64,000 nt of DNA, from contig OX352763.1 of assembly GCA_947095585.1 (NCBI GenBank), forward strand, positions 20,137,462 through 20,201,461, in the 5' to 3' direction. How positions within the stretch are numbered: position 1 is the stretch's first letter; every line of letters begins with the position of its first letter. The notes beneath the pieces are model-generated. The model made no database searches. It had not been told where the DNA came from and worked only from the letters and a program-made list of their open reading frames with translations. Below are positions 16,528 through 28,445 of this stretch, piece by piece. The DNA is from Nephrocerus scutellatus. Lineage: Eukaryota; Arthropoda; Insecta; Diptera; Pipunculidae. The position numbers and the translations under genes were made by a program.

Positions 16528-19500
16528 AATGATGTTCGTTGGTAAGCGCTTCACTGGAGAACGGCTTGACCGATTTGGCTCATTTTTATTTTAAAATGTT
16601 TGTCAGAGTCCGAGTAATGTTAATAAAAATAAAGAAGTTGCCCAGAAAATTGGACATTTTGGGGAAAACTGAGAGTGTTTTTTTCAAAGGATTTTTTTAC
16701 GAACTCACGACCGAACTTATTTTAAAGAGCCGAACCAATCAATACAGTAATAATTTCAATGATGTTCGAAGATTGAAACGGTGAGGGCATCTAAAGATGA
16801 AGAAAATTGACAACTTCTTAAGAGTTGTTAAGAGTTAAGACAAACTGCTTTTTCAATGCCGTCCTTTCGTATGAATTCCTCTAAAATCGTCTGTCAACAA
16901 ATTTCGTCTGGCTAATAATACTGATCTTCATACGAAGATTAAGAGTGCACGCGATAAAATCACAAAAGCAAAATCAGAACATTTATTGTCGTTGTCGCCT
17001 TAAAAAAACCAACAAACAAACAACAACAGAACAGAAATTAAACTAACAACCTTCAACGAAATGAGCAAAACAGTGTGTGTGCTGTTCAACTCGATGCCGG
17101 GCGAATTCCGACGACGATTTGTGAACTGACCGAATACATTAATCTCTACTTACGCAAGCATAAATTAGGTTTGCCGGAAGGCAGTTGGATGTATAGACAC
17201 ATCCAACGCAGAAGAGCGGCACCAGCAGCCCAATTAAGTGTGACCATTAATGCGTTTTCCCGTCTGCCGGCCGTCCAACTAAACTGAGTTTAAATTGGCA
17301 TCGCGTAATCGCGCGCGCCGCGCTCATCGCCTAAACCTCAAAGTGAGCGCATTCATTGGGTGTCACTATCGCCATCGCCAATCGGCAATCCTAGAAGAAC
17401 CTCGGTAACTAAACTGAAAAGTTCTGCCAACTTTTGCACGCTATCGGTGGCCAATAAATCAAGCTTTCCAACTGGAACCAACAAGACAAACTATCTGCTA
17501 AACTAAATCTATGAGAACTGGTAGTCCAAGTATTTTCTCACCACCACCATCCACCAGCTCAGCGGCAGGATGCACAATTGCGCATGCGCACAAACGCAAT
17601 TTGATTCGAACACAAATCTTCCGATCATGCTCTGTACACTGACGGCTAAATGACTTCGTTTACAGTCCCTAATAGGTTCGTTCGACCGGGGGAGAAAATT
17701 AAGTCACAGCGCGCAGTCACAAAGTGGTGTTTCTTAAAGAAAGATAAAGAGAGAGAAGGCGTCTCATTAGGACAAACGTTTACATGTGCAGGTGACTTGA
17801 TCGTGTATACGGGAAATTGGTCTATTTACCGCTTCCGACACACAGAGCTAAGGGCGCGATCTTCATTATAATTAATCAGAAAAGCTGCCACATGACGGAC
17901 ATGCAAATAAATATAAATTCAAAGGTGAACAACAGGAGTCTAAGCCGCCATTATCCTCAACTAAGAGAGCCGGCGACGAGTCGTCACAAAGCCGTGGTTC
18001 TTTCCATAGAGTTTTAGTCGTCCAGCTATGGTAGGGAAAGGAGAGGATCGGTTGAATTGAAAGTTTACACTGAACACCGATGATAGAATTGGGAATCCTT
18101 TTTCATATACAGTTAACTTACAGGGTGTTTCAGGAAAATATATACCGTTTTTAACCGCAACATATTTGTAGGAACATTACATCACTCTATCACTTGTAAT
18201 TTCATCGTAGTTGTGTTCTAGGCATACCCAACTAGCAACAAATTGGAATTCAAAATAGAACTCTGCAAGATTAAGATGTTACTCCATTTGTATAAATACC
18301 TCTTACAATACTACAATAGTAAGAGTTTTCTTTGCTAATATAACTCAACAATGTTTGCAACACTGTAGGACGGTTCATAGTAAAGCAAAGATCATTTATG
18401 CAATTGTCTTGATCTTTAAAAAGTCGCTAGTAGACAGAGTTTTTTTAAGCGACCACTTCATTAGGGCTACCAATGATAAATCCCTTTCTCTAGACTAGAT
18501 CCCCTTCTTTACAACCTGTTTGCAACATCAAGCCTGTCTCGGAATTGCCAGTACAAAACGTACAATAAAAAGTGATCCTCCTACTCGAAACGAAAACAGC
18601 TCAACAGCATACAACTATGGCGAACACGATTGTTTCTAATAAAAACGCTCACAACGAAGAGGATCCCTTCTGATGATATCGTAACATTTACAAAATTCAA
18701 ATTTAAATTGTTGTTGGCTTTTCTTTCATCGTCCTCCGTCCGTCCGTCGCAACAGTTCCTATGTGGCCGGGGACGATCTCCTTTGTGCAGAAGAAATCCA
18801 TGCCGACGGCAACGATCGGTCACAAGTGCATAAATTATTATGCCAACATAATGAGAGTTTCAATTGCCAATTGCTCCAGCAGTAAGCCGCTGCCGATCAC
18901 CAGTGTGCGGTGGAGTCTTTTTCTGGTGGCATCATCTGGTTTTGGCTGCTTCAGATCTCTTTCGCTGCTGTGCTTTTTCCCGTCCCACTTCAACTCTACA
19001 CTTTGTCTTATAGTTTGCTTGTTTTGATGATTGCCGTGATGAGCTCCATAATCGCTGTGCAACTTGATTTGAAGTTGGACGTACATCTGGGTGTAACTTT
19101 TTATATCATTTCCTTGGTTGAAGTTGAATGAAAGGTTAAGAAGTGAGGGCAATGGAATGGATTTTGATGATAGGCTAAAAAGTTGATTATTGTGCGTGTT
19201 TTAAAAATGTAAGTACCCAGTTTTTTATACTTTAAATCAAATTTAATTTAATCCAATCAAACTAAATTAAATTTAAGTCATAAAACTAGTAAATTTTGAC
19301 TTGACCGACCGACTGTCGTCAGCCAAAGTCGAAACCGTGGTAACAATTCGTATTGATATTCCGCTTTATATTAATATACTGGCAACTGCTACCGATGAAT
19401 AACATTAAATAATTACAAACAAGCTGATAACACCGGCATTACACTAGGCCTGCCAAACCCTCTCCCCAAAATAAAAATAACCCACTATGACCCAGTCAAG

Positions 19501-19587
19501 ACCCACCAAATTCCGGAATCTTAACTATTTACAGACAAACATAAATACACATTTTCGTAAAAATCTCGACTGCAGCGTCACTTACTG
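16528..19587. other. Apparently unique non-coding DNA
   Basis: A more GC-rich patch lies at 17040-17450, with a 22-codon frame from 17061 that I cannot assign. Both strands at 18580-19150 have frames of 70-104 codons; the plus frame at 18910 is hydrophobic and the minus frame at 18838-19152 is charged. Neither matches a family I know, and overlapping frames of this size can arise by chance. Confidence 0.4.
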
Positions 19588-19945
19588 GGTCCAAAAAAAC
19601 ATAAACTTATCGGAGCACCCAACGAATATATGGGGTGAATGTGGCTTCCATACGTCCAGTGGTTTAGGGCTGATGATGCGACATAACACCGATACAGACA
19701 GACAGAATAGGTCTTTCTTACATTAATGAACAAGCAGGAATAGCCAATAATTATTTTTTCAATTACTAGGTCCAAAAAAACATAAACTTATCGGAGCACC
19801 CAACGAATATATGGGGTGAATGTGGCTTCCATACGTCCAGTGGTTTAGGGCTGATGATGCGACATAACACCGATACAGACAGACAGAATAGGTCTTTCTT
19901 ACATTAATGAACAAGCAGGAATAGCCAATAATTATTTTTCAATTA
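19588..19945 (+). repeat. 181-bp tandem duplication, nearly identical
   Basis: Unit 1 is 19588-19768 and unit 2 starts at 19769. They differ only in the flanking 'gggtcc' versus 'aggtcc' and in the length of one T-run near the end. The near identity implies a recent local duplication. There is no coding content that I recognise. Confidence 0.9.
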
Positions 19946-19987
19946 AGCTAGCGAATATAATTCGCTGACGGTCTATAAAACTTATCT

Positions 19988-21395
19988 CTTATCATCATCT
20001 TATTTGGCTCTAAAACCGGTGTCCGGTCCTGGCCTCCCGCAAAAAATCTCTCCACCTGTCCCTATTTAGAGCCGATGTCATCCAGTAGGCCTGGCCGGCC
20101 TCGCTGTCGTGTTCCATAAATCCTACCGCAAAGGACTTTCCGAGCAGGATCCTCATCGCTAATGCGAGCTAGGTGTCCTGTGTGTGCCTACCGAGATTAA
20201 ATCTCTTCACAATATCGACATCGCGGTAACGCTCGTAGATCTCATTATTATAGAGTGTCCGGAATCGTCATTCCTCACATTCGGGGCCAACGATTGTCCT
20301 TAAGACTTTTCTCTCGAACGCGGCTTAGAGGTCCGAATTTGCTAAGCACCCAAGTCTCGGATACATATGTGAGTACTGGTATGACCATTGTCATACACTA
20401 GCAGCTCGGCTGTTATGGTTAAATTCCTGGATTTGAAGAGTCTTGACCGACTAAGGTAAGCTTTGTTGGCTTTGAGCAACTATACGCGTATTTTTGGTTC
20501 CATATGCTGTTATCGCCTGCTACAGTTGACCCTAGATAGTTAAAGGATTGCACTACTTCGAATTCGCCCTCCACTATTTTTATTGAGGGACCAATGTTGG
20601 ATTTTCTATTCGCACACGTGGCCACCATGTACTTTAATTTGCTCTCATTTATGTGCAGCCCCAAGATTTCGTGCCGCCTGCTCGATCTGGATGGAAGCTT
20701 TCTGTACAGCTCTTCGGTTTCTACCAACGATGTCAATGTCATGTGCGGAATGGACTTATAGAGGATTGTACCTCTCGCTGTAATGTCAGAGTCTAGGACC
20801 TCCAACGCCAGGTTGAAGAGGACGCAGGCCAGTCCATCCCCTTGTCGGAGCCCGCTATAGATGTTGAATTGGCTTGATCCAGATATTTTTACTTGGCTTA
20901 TAACATTGGACACGGCCAACCTACATAGTCGTGTCAGTTTATTTGGTATACCGAATTCTCTTATGGCTTTATAAAGTTCTAGTCTGGCTATGCTATCATA
21001 TCAAAGTCTGTAAAAATATGCTGTAATGAGTTTTGAAACTCTAGGCATTTTTCCATCACCTGCCTTACGGTGTAAATCAGTTGTTGATTTGCCTTATATT
21101 AAGCCGCACTGGTATGGACCAATGATGACTTTAGCGTATAGAGCTTTCCTGTCTTGAAGGATAGAGGAGAAAATCTTATACGCGGTACTCAACAACGTTA
21201 TACAACGATAATTTCTGCATGTTGTGAGATCTTATTTCTTATGTATAAGATGCGTTTGAGATCGGCGATCAGATTACCCTCTTTGTCTTTGCAGTACCTC
21301 AGTCAAAGCGCGGACTCTTTGCTAGAACTTCCGCGCCTGGTGCGGTCCTTGCTCCCTGTACTGCTCTAGTTTACGGACGATATAATTCTCGTTGA
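19988..21395 (-). mobile_element. Degraded RTE-like LINE, 5' truncated
   Basis: The minus-strand frame at 20419-20919 carries reverse-transcriptase words: LRQGDGLACVLFNLALE, then LGLHINESKLKYM and FEVVQSFNYLGSTV. The segment that should hold the catalytic YADD box is deleted. The 3' end on the minus strand is the GGAGAGATTTTTTGCGGGAG / GAGCCAAATAAGATGATGAT tail, also seen at 356-459 and 24240-24300. Many stops and shifts are present, so it is a dead copy. Confidence 0.75.
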
Positions 21396-22484
21396 TTGAT
21401 ATGATCAACAGTTTGGATGGTGTATTAGAGGAGAAAAATAAGATTAGTATTTTAGTGGTTAATTAGCTACCAACTAACCAAACCCAACCAACCAAAGAGA
21501 AAATCTGGATCCGGCGACGTCATTCCGGCAAAGACGGTTACGAATATAATCATATTCTTAAGCGCACGCTTAAAACCGAAATGAGACCATGTTATGTTTG
21601 GTTTCGACGTGATAAAGTCCCAAAGTTGATGTAGTGACACATTTTCATATAAAATGTTTATTCTTTTTCGAAAACTGTGACAAAACAAATAATATTCTCT
21701 TCAAAATTCCACACCAACTTTTCTCGTATTACATAAAATACCATTAAGTCAGTTTATTTATTGCATCACAAAAGCATCTTCCATTCAATCATCAAAAAAT
21801 AGAAGAAATTTATTATTTTTTATGTTGACCTATCGCACGTCCGCCTGCCTGCCAGCGTGAATACAAAAAATCCCTCTTATCAAACATTGGCATTCCCGCT
21901 AACCCAACTAAATCCTGATCGAATATTAATGAAATTGTGAAAATCCAATGGAAGCAAGAGGTGCTGGCTTTGCAGTGGATGAATTTGAATGATGGCTCCT
22001 CTCTCGACAGTTGGTCACAAACATGCCAGCATAAAAAATATGCCTAGATAGAGAGCGTTCCGCCTAACAAAACAGAATGCAATTTCGCCTAACGCTACAG
22101 GATGTTTTCTAACCAATACGAAAAAGGAAAATTAAATTTAAATAAATAATTTAATTGGAATGTATTTTTTATGCCTTAATTAGGAGTAGATCGAAATTGT
22201 GCAGATGCGGGAATAACTGTGGTACGAGTACTTTTCATATAATTTAAGGAGTGTTTTATATGCAAAAAATTAGTAGGCGCGTTGAAATAGTAAAAATTGC
22301 TTAGAAAATGTTCTGTCGATATATAGGTTTCTAATTGGGACGCTCCATTTTTCCAATACCTCGCTCCATTTTTCCAATACCTTTCTCTGGCTAACCGTGA
22401 AAGGATCTGCGCTTTGTTTGACTTTGACTTTGATTTAACTTACGATTTAATCATAATTTTTTGTTAAATATACAAAACTAGTTA
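21396..22484. other. Unassigned DNA with one 20-bp tandem pair
   Basis: At about 22341-22382 the words 'cgctccatttttccaatacct' and its copy occur back to back. Otherwise I see no gene or known repeat. Confidence 0.4.
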
Positions 22485-22895
22485 TTGTCTAGGATGCCCA
22501 ACGAAGTTCTAAGTGTCGCTTTTTGCGAAGAAGAAGGAGGAAATCGAATTCCAAAGTGGGGTAAGACAAGGCTGCAGCCTTTCACCAATACTGTTTGTTG
22601 GTTATCGGTGATGTTCCTTCTCTAGCGTTGTTGACGGGAGGCGGACGAATTTGTTGGACTCTTACAACTCTACTTAAACTGTTTACTGTCTCACAGAATG
22701 ATGAATCTCTATAATATGATAACAAACGTAGAGAGCAAGACAGACTTGGTAGGGCTTAAAAACAAAGCCGAAAAAACTAAAATGATCAGCCTGGAAAAAA
22801 ATTCATCGACTCAAGCACAACTATGTGTTGCTAAACAACCGCGATCAGTCTTAAGGAATTGTTCGCTAACAGAGTTATGGGGTAGTTATTGACGA
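22485..22895 (+). mobile_element. LINE reverse-transcriptase fragment
   Basis: Translation near 22540-22610 gives EFQSGVRQGCSLSPILF, a typical LINE reverse-transcriptase motif. The frame at 22698-22892 continues with DLVGLKNKAEKTKMISL, matching the 'GLKIN..KTK.M' block. Frame breaks lie between them and the YADD box is missing. A degraded RTE-type fragment. Confidence 0.65.
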
Positions 22896-23125
22896 ACTAG
22901 ATTATGCATTCTGGTATCATTTATAAAAAATTCCCCTCATACAATTCGAACACCTATAATTTTATATTTATAATAGCCGTTGTCTGGCTGCTTCTCAAAC
23001 CCTACTGACACAAGCAAACTGACCGCTCACCCACTAAAACCAGCGCACACCATTGATCCCGACCCCCACCTACCCGCCACTGACTCAAAATTGTAGCCTA
23101 TTACGTCCGGGGCCTGTATATATAT

Positions 23126-23705
23126 TGTTATGAAAAGTAGTTAGTTGCGCAGATAATTGAAAACGAGTCCCAAGATAAATCGCAATATACATACTCATCC
23201 ATAAAGATTAATAGATTATTTGAAATATAACGGACTAAAAGCTAAACTAATTATGTACTGGTCAAAAATGTAGTCAAACCGGTTTGTCCGGTTTTTGTGT
23301 AAGTACATGATTGCACATGTAGTTTATTTTTTAGAAGATGACTCACTACATATGAGTATGGTTAGTTGTAATTAAGGGAATAAGGACACAATTTTCTCGT
23401 CTTTTCTCGATATTTCTGTCTATAAGATTCTTTCTGGAAACTTTTCAATAAGTATAAATAGAGGCATTTGGCCGAAGTAGTTCAGATCTTATTTGAAATT
23501 CAACCAGTTAAGTTGGAGAAGTTCTTGAAAAGAAATACTGCAACCACCTAAGAGAATTATAGCAAAGTACAGATGTTGTTGTAATAAGTGTTTTTGTGTA
23601 CATTTAAAGTTTTCACTAATATCAATTGTGTACTTGTATTATTTTTACTGTTTCTTTATTAAAGTTGTTATTTGTAAATTAATAACCTTGTGTTGTGGTC
23701 CCGCA
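23126..23705 (+). mobile_element. Solo-LTR-like sequence, plus orientation
   Basis: It starts tgttatgaaaagtagttag and matches the reverse complement of 37134-37757 over most of its length. Shared words include caaaccggtttg, 'catgtagtttattttt', 'aagggaataagg.cacaatttt', 'tatttctgtctataa', 'ggaaacttttca', 'gtaataagtgtttttgtgta' and 'catttaaa'. A TATA-like gtataaat occurs at about 23452. No internal retroelement genes adjoin it. A LINE fragment abuts the right end. Confidence 0.65.
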
Positions 23706-23707
23706 AT

Positions 23708-24300
23708 TAAAATAATGGATCGCGAATTTGAAGTAGTGCAATCCGATAACAGCATGGAACCAGAAATACGCGCACGGTTGCTTAAAGTCAACAAAGCCTA
23801 CTATAATCTGTCAAGACTCTTAAAACCCATGAACTTAATCATAACATCCAAGCTGCTGGTATATAAGACAATGGTCATACCAGTACTGCCAGGTGCATAG
23901 GCGCTTAGCAAAAAGCATTCTGACCTCTTAGCCACGTTCGAAAGAAAAGTCTTACGGAGAATTTTTGACCCCGTATGTGAGGAAGGACGTTTCCGGAGAC
24001 TCTATAATGATGAGATCTACGAGCGTTTAGCGTGATCGTCGACATCGTAAAGAGAATGAAGTTCTGTAGGGTCCAGTGGGCAGGACACCTTACTCGCATT
24101 TGTGAAGAGGATCCAGCATGGAAAGCTCTTTCTTGGTAGGATTTATGGAACACGACAGCGAGGCCGACCATGCCTACGCTGGAAGGATGGCGTAGAACAG
24201 GACACCCCGAGTTTAGGGGTATGATATCAGCTCAAAATCGAGACACCTTTTGCGGAAGGCCAGGACTGGACCCCGGTTGTAGAGACAAATATGATGTTGA
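23708..24300 (+). mobile_element. RTE-like LINE 3' portion
   Basis: Translated pieces are REFEVVQSDN, NKAYYNLSRLLK and LVYKTMVIPVL, then FERKVLRRIFDPVCEEGRF and RLYNDEIYERF. This is the typical C-terminus of this LINE type. The 3' UTR (ttttgcggaaggccagga, 'ggaccccggttgtagag') and the start of the ATG-repeat tail match 356-459 and 19988. It is frameshifted and 5' truncated. Confidence 0.75.
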
Positions 24301-25240
24301 ACCGTTCGTCTCCACTCTTTGCGGTATTTGTGCAGCCTGTATATCATTCTCTGCAAACTCTCCGGTGAGTCCGCAAGCAGGACTAAATCATCTGCGTATA
24401 GAAGAACTTTGCTAGGAGTTCCACCAATTCTGATACTCCCGCATATACCTTCTGTTATGACATCAATAAACATCATAAATGATTGTGGGCAAATCTAGCA
24501 TCCCTCTTTTAACCCCATTATGGTTTCGAAGAAATCTGACAGTTGTTTCCTTTCCAAAACGTCTGAAGACGTGTTTTCGTATATATTTTCGATCAGTTTC
24601 CAAACTCTTTGTGTAGCTTGTAGAAAAGTGCATTTCTGTGTACTGTGTCAAAAGCAATTTTGGAGTCTACGAAAAACGCATTCAGTGTTTTCTTTCTTCT
24701 AATGTAGTTCTGCGCAACTGTTGTGAGTATAAAGATTTGGTCCATTGTTGAGTAGTTTGCTCGAAAACCAGCTTGGAACTCAGATAGCAAGTGATGGTTT
24801 AGGAATAATTATCTGCTAGATTAGGGTCATCTTTGCTTGAGAATGGAAAGATCACAGATTGCTTGAAATTGTTTGGAATGACCCCTGTTCCAAAAATTCG
24901 GCATATTTGTAAAATTCGACTGGTATACCATAAAATTCGATTGGTATACCATCCGCACCGTGTGCTTTGCTGTCTTTGTAGTTATTTAACCACCCGTTTA
25001 CTTCTTCTTCTGCGATGGGGTCACCCACCAGTACTGCATATTGAAACTTAAGTTGATCTTTGAATGCAGGCGGATTCAGGACATTTTAAAGTGCTCTTTT
25101 AATTGTGATGTAGTGACATTTAAACCAATTCTAATTTTTTTCCCGTTTTTCATACTGAGAAGTTTCCAGAGAGTTCGAGGATATTTTGTACTTCTACTTT
25201 GTTTTCCACGTTGTTGATTATAACGGCAGTTTTAAGCCTA
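24301..25240 (-). mobile_element. LINE reverse-transcriptase remnant with intact YADD
   Basis: On the minus strand the frame at 24593-24790 reads SEFQAGFRANYSTMDQIF and the frame at 24213-24476 reads VLLYADDLVLLADSPESLQ. The two are separated by frame changes. The element lies tail to tail with the plus-strand LINE ending near 24300. It is a different LINE family from 19988-21395 and a non-functional copy. Confidence 0.75.
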
Positions 25241-27171
25241 CGTACGACAACTCTGATTTTAAATTAGATATTTGTTATCCTTTATGCCTACTGTCCTGTT
25301 TGTTGGGTTCAGAAAGAACAAAGTCGAGCTCTGCAAGCTTCAAAAAATATCGAGAATGAAACATCACCTCTACATTTTTAGTATACGTTTAGATGGGTTC
25401 CTGAGACAGATGCCTATCACAACGGACCTGAACCTGAAATTTTACATTTGTGTGCTTAGTATATATGCATGATACATATAATAGTATCAGTATTAAAATG
25501 TAAATCAAATATTGCATCGGAACAAAATGAAATCCAAACGAATCCTTTGTATCCTCCCTACACAAGATTCTGTTGGTAGGTACTATGAATGTACGAGTAT
25601 GCCCAAGGCTTAACGGGGCAAAAGTTTAGATAAATAAAAAAAAAGCTCAAAACAAACGAGAGCACAGAATGAAATTTTAATTTCTTTTATACTCGTATCT
25701 ACGTGAAAACAGCACACAAAGGGAAAATTAAAAATTAATATTGCCTTCACCCTCTACAACCCCTGCCGGAAAATAATATTAACGAAAATAAGGAACGGTC
25801 GTCACTGAAGTGTGAAGAAAATCATTTGCGCCGCTTTAATTTTATTGTAATGCCACTTGCAATGTATGAGATCGAAATCGGAGCCAACCCCTTTTTATCG
25901 CCCCCTTCCAACCACCCACCGATGATGTCCTCTAAAATTGCGTAATGCTCATTATTCTGTTATACAATAAAAGAGCAACTACGCTGCTAACTTATTGTTT
26001 TAAAAACATTTATTCCGTATTATTGCGTTAATGTTGTGCGATATTCATCTCTGTCGGATGCTGGATGAAAGTGGCCGCGGGATGTTTATTTGAATATTGC
26101 GTTTACCGGTATGGCCTCAAGGGTAGCAATGTTGCGTTCTCTTCTTTCCTGGTTGGTCGTCGGTTTAATTTAATATTTAAATAATTATTTAATTTTCGTG
26201 TTTTGCGGAAATAATTTAATTATGCCGACGGTGACCCACATTTATTTGACCGATTTTGCTGCTCCTGTGCATTGCGTTGCATCGAAATCACTGGCGGTAA
26301 AGCGAGCGGGCGAGCGATCCAAATGACGACATTCCAAATGCTCAGCAATGAGTGTATTCGTATGTAGCAAACGCAAGTGGTTTCGTTATAATGTAATTTT
26401 GTTCATTTTTATTTTTTCCTGTCAGACGTCTGCTCGATCCGTGCGGTTTGTGGTGCTATGTACGCCAGTTCCAGTGCAATTGCCAATCCTCCTCCTCTTA
26501 CGAAAACCTCGCAATTGTTCACATTGTCATTTTGCTGTTTATGAAATGCGTCCACGGCCATGTTCATGTCCAAAATGCATTCACACGTGTATCTGCGACA
26601 ACTTTTTACGAGGGTCTTTCATTTTCGTTTTCGTTGTTGTTGTCAGTTGGTTGTCATATTTTTGTGTGCGTGCGGTTTTGTCACGGAATTTTTAATGAGG
26701 TTACCAATGTTGCATTTCGTGTGTGTGGTTTTAGCACATAATTCGATTGTTGCTGAAGGGGAGGCTCAGAAGTGAATGCCGGCAACGTGAGGATTGTGCA
26801 ATTTACAAGTTAGTTGCGGGATTATGCCTGATTTAGAAATAGAAAGCAATTGACGTGATACGTGCTGTGTGTATTAATAGAGGCACCTATAATGCATTGC
26901 ATTGGCACGCTATAATGCTATATTTAATTCAAAAAAATTATTTAACAAATTTTACTGATTGATTACCGCTCACGATCAGAGACGATAAGAAGCTTCAAAA
27001 TTTTCAGATGGTATCTTCTCTGCACAATTGGCTTCTAATTGATCCACTGTTGTTTGTTGAGTACATCGGTGCCGACTTTTGTTGCAAAATGAGGCATGAG
27101 GCATAAGTCAAAAATAACCGCAAGTTAATAGTAGTCGTAGTAGTAAATTGTGTGTATTGGTATGGTTATGG
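25241..27171. other. Apparently unique non-coding DNA
   Basis: There are several overlapping short frames at 26340-26775 without a recognisable domain, and none elsewhere. No RNA gene is seen. It could be intronic or intergenic. Confidence 0.4.
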
Positions 27172-27240
27172 AGCCAGCACTTAGAATCCGTTGTGTCCGT
27201 TGCGGCGATTGACGTTGCCGTATGTTACGCAAATAGATGA
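27172..27240 (-). repeat. Family C end fragment
   Basis: 'cagcacttagaatccgttg', 'gtccgttgcggcg' and 'gacgttgccgtatg' are the reverse complement of the right end of 8841-9130 (catacggcaacgtc ... acggattct). Only about 70 bp is preserved. Confidence 0.55.
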
Positions 27241-27429
27241 CCGATCCAAGTATTTTAACAGATGTCGATTTCTTTTGTCGTTACGTTAAATAAATTTGCA
27301 ATAAATATGGTATTAGATAACGATTTGTATGCTTGGACTGTTGCTGTATGGGAGGCAAGATTTTCATAGAACTTAAGGTGGTGGAAGTCAGCAATTTTTC
27401 GGTGTGGCCGTTGTATCAAGATCGTGATA

Positions 27430-28445
27430 TTTCTGGATTTTTCAGCATCTCAGCATCACCAGTCTCTTTCTGAGATACAGCCCCAAATCCTAGAGTCTAA
27501 ATGGGAGAAAACAGTAAATGCGTATACGGAAGCAGCCTCAACCATTTTAGGTTATCCCGGCAAAACTAGAAAAGAATGGATATCAGATAGCACATGGAAC
27601 ACCATTCCAGCACAGTCTACCAACTCGCTCGTATGCTCGCCAACAAGAAACACCGCATCAACTACCCTGTTAAGGTAATAGACGGCTCTTTGATCCTTAT
27701 GGAGGAACAACAATTAACCCGTTGGACAAAACATTTTAAGAATGTTTTTAATTGTACTTTCCGAGGTATGTCCATCAAACCACATATGCACCTTAATAGG
27801 CTACTTAACATCAGCGTCGCTACCCCTTCGTTGGATGAGTAAGGACAACAATTCATTTACTGCAATCAGGTTAAACAGCAGGCAATAACAACATCTACGC
27901 AGAACTCCTTCAAGCCGACGTCGAGTTAAGTACGCGAGCATTGCATGCGATATATCAAAGTAACGGAAACCATTCCATCGTCGTTAAAAGAAGGCTTAGT
28001 ATTCAAACTCCCCACGAAAGGTTATTTGAGCAATTGCAAAAACTGGAAAGGAGTTACCCTGCTAAACACCATTAACAAAGTGATCTCCTCTACAATATCT
28101 AGGCGTTTACGGAATGCGTTAGTGCTAATTTTGAGAAATGAACAAGCAGGATTTCTCCCAAACCGTTCTTGTACTGATCAAATTAACACCCTCCGTATAA
28201 TCATTGAACAGTCAGTTGAGTATCGCTCTCCTCTGTATTTTAGATTGTAGATTTTAAACGCGCTTTTGATAGCGTGGGCCGAAACATGATGTGGCAGATT
28301 TTTTCTAGCTCTAGTGTTCAGGAAAAACTCATTAACATCATTAAGGAGCTTTACCGCGACTCAGCATGCCGCGTCATTCATAACGGTCAGCTTGGCTCAG
28401 CTTTCAACATCTACTCCGAAGTTAAGCATATAGTATACTAAATAA
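27430..28445 (+). mobile_element. Degraded RTE-clade LINE (linker and reverse transcriptase)
   Basis: Pieces in order are RKEWISDSTWNTI (the linker before the reverse transcriptase), WTKHFKNVFN, VFKLPTKGYLSNCKNWKGV, NEQAGFLPNRSCTDQINTL, then DFKRAFDSVGRNMMWQIF and ELYRDSACRVIHNGQL. The order and wording match RTE-type reverse transcriptases. Several frameshifts and a stop at 28248 break it. It ends before the YADD box. Confidence 0.8.

Noticed and set aside
17061..17129. 22-codon frame in a GC-richer patch
   Set aside because: It is too short to call, with no conservation evidence; the region may be a 5' UTR but nothing proves it.
18838..19152. 104-codon minus frame and 73-codon hydrophobic plus frame
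   Set aside because: They overlap on opposite strands, show no family resemblance, and have no splice or start context that I can support.
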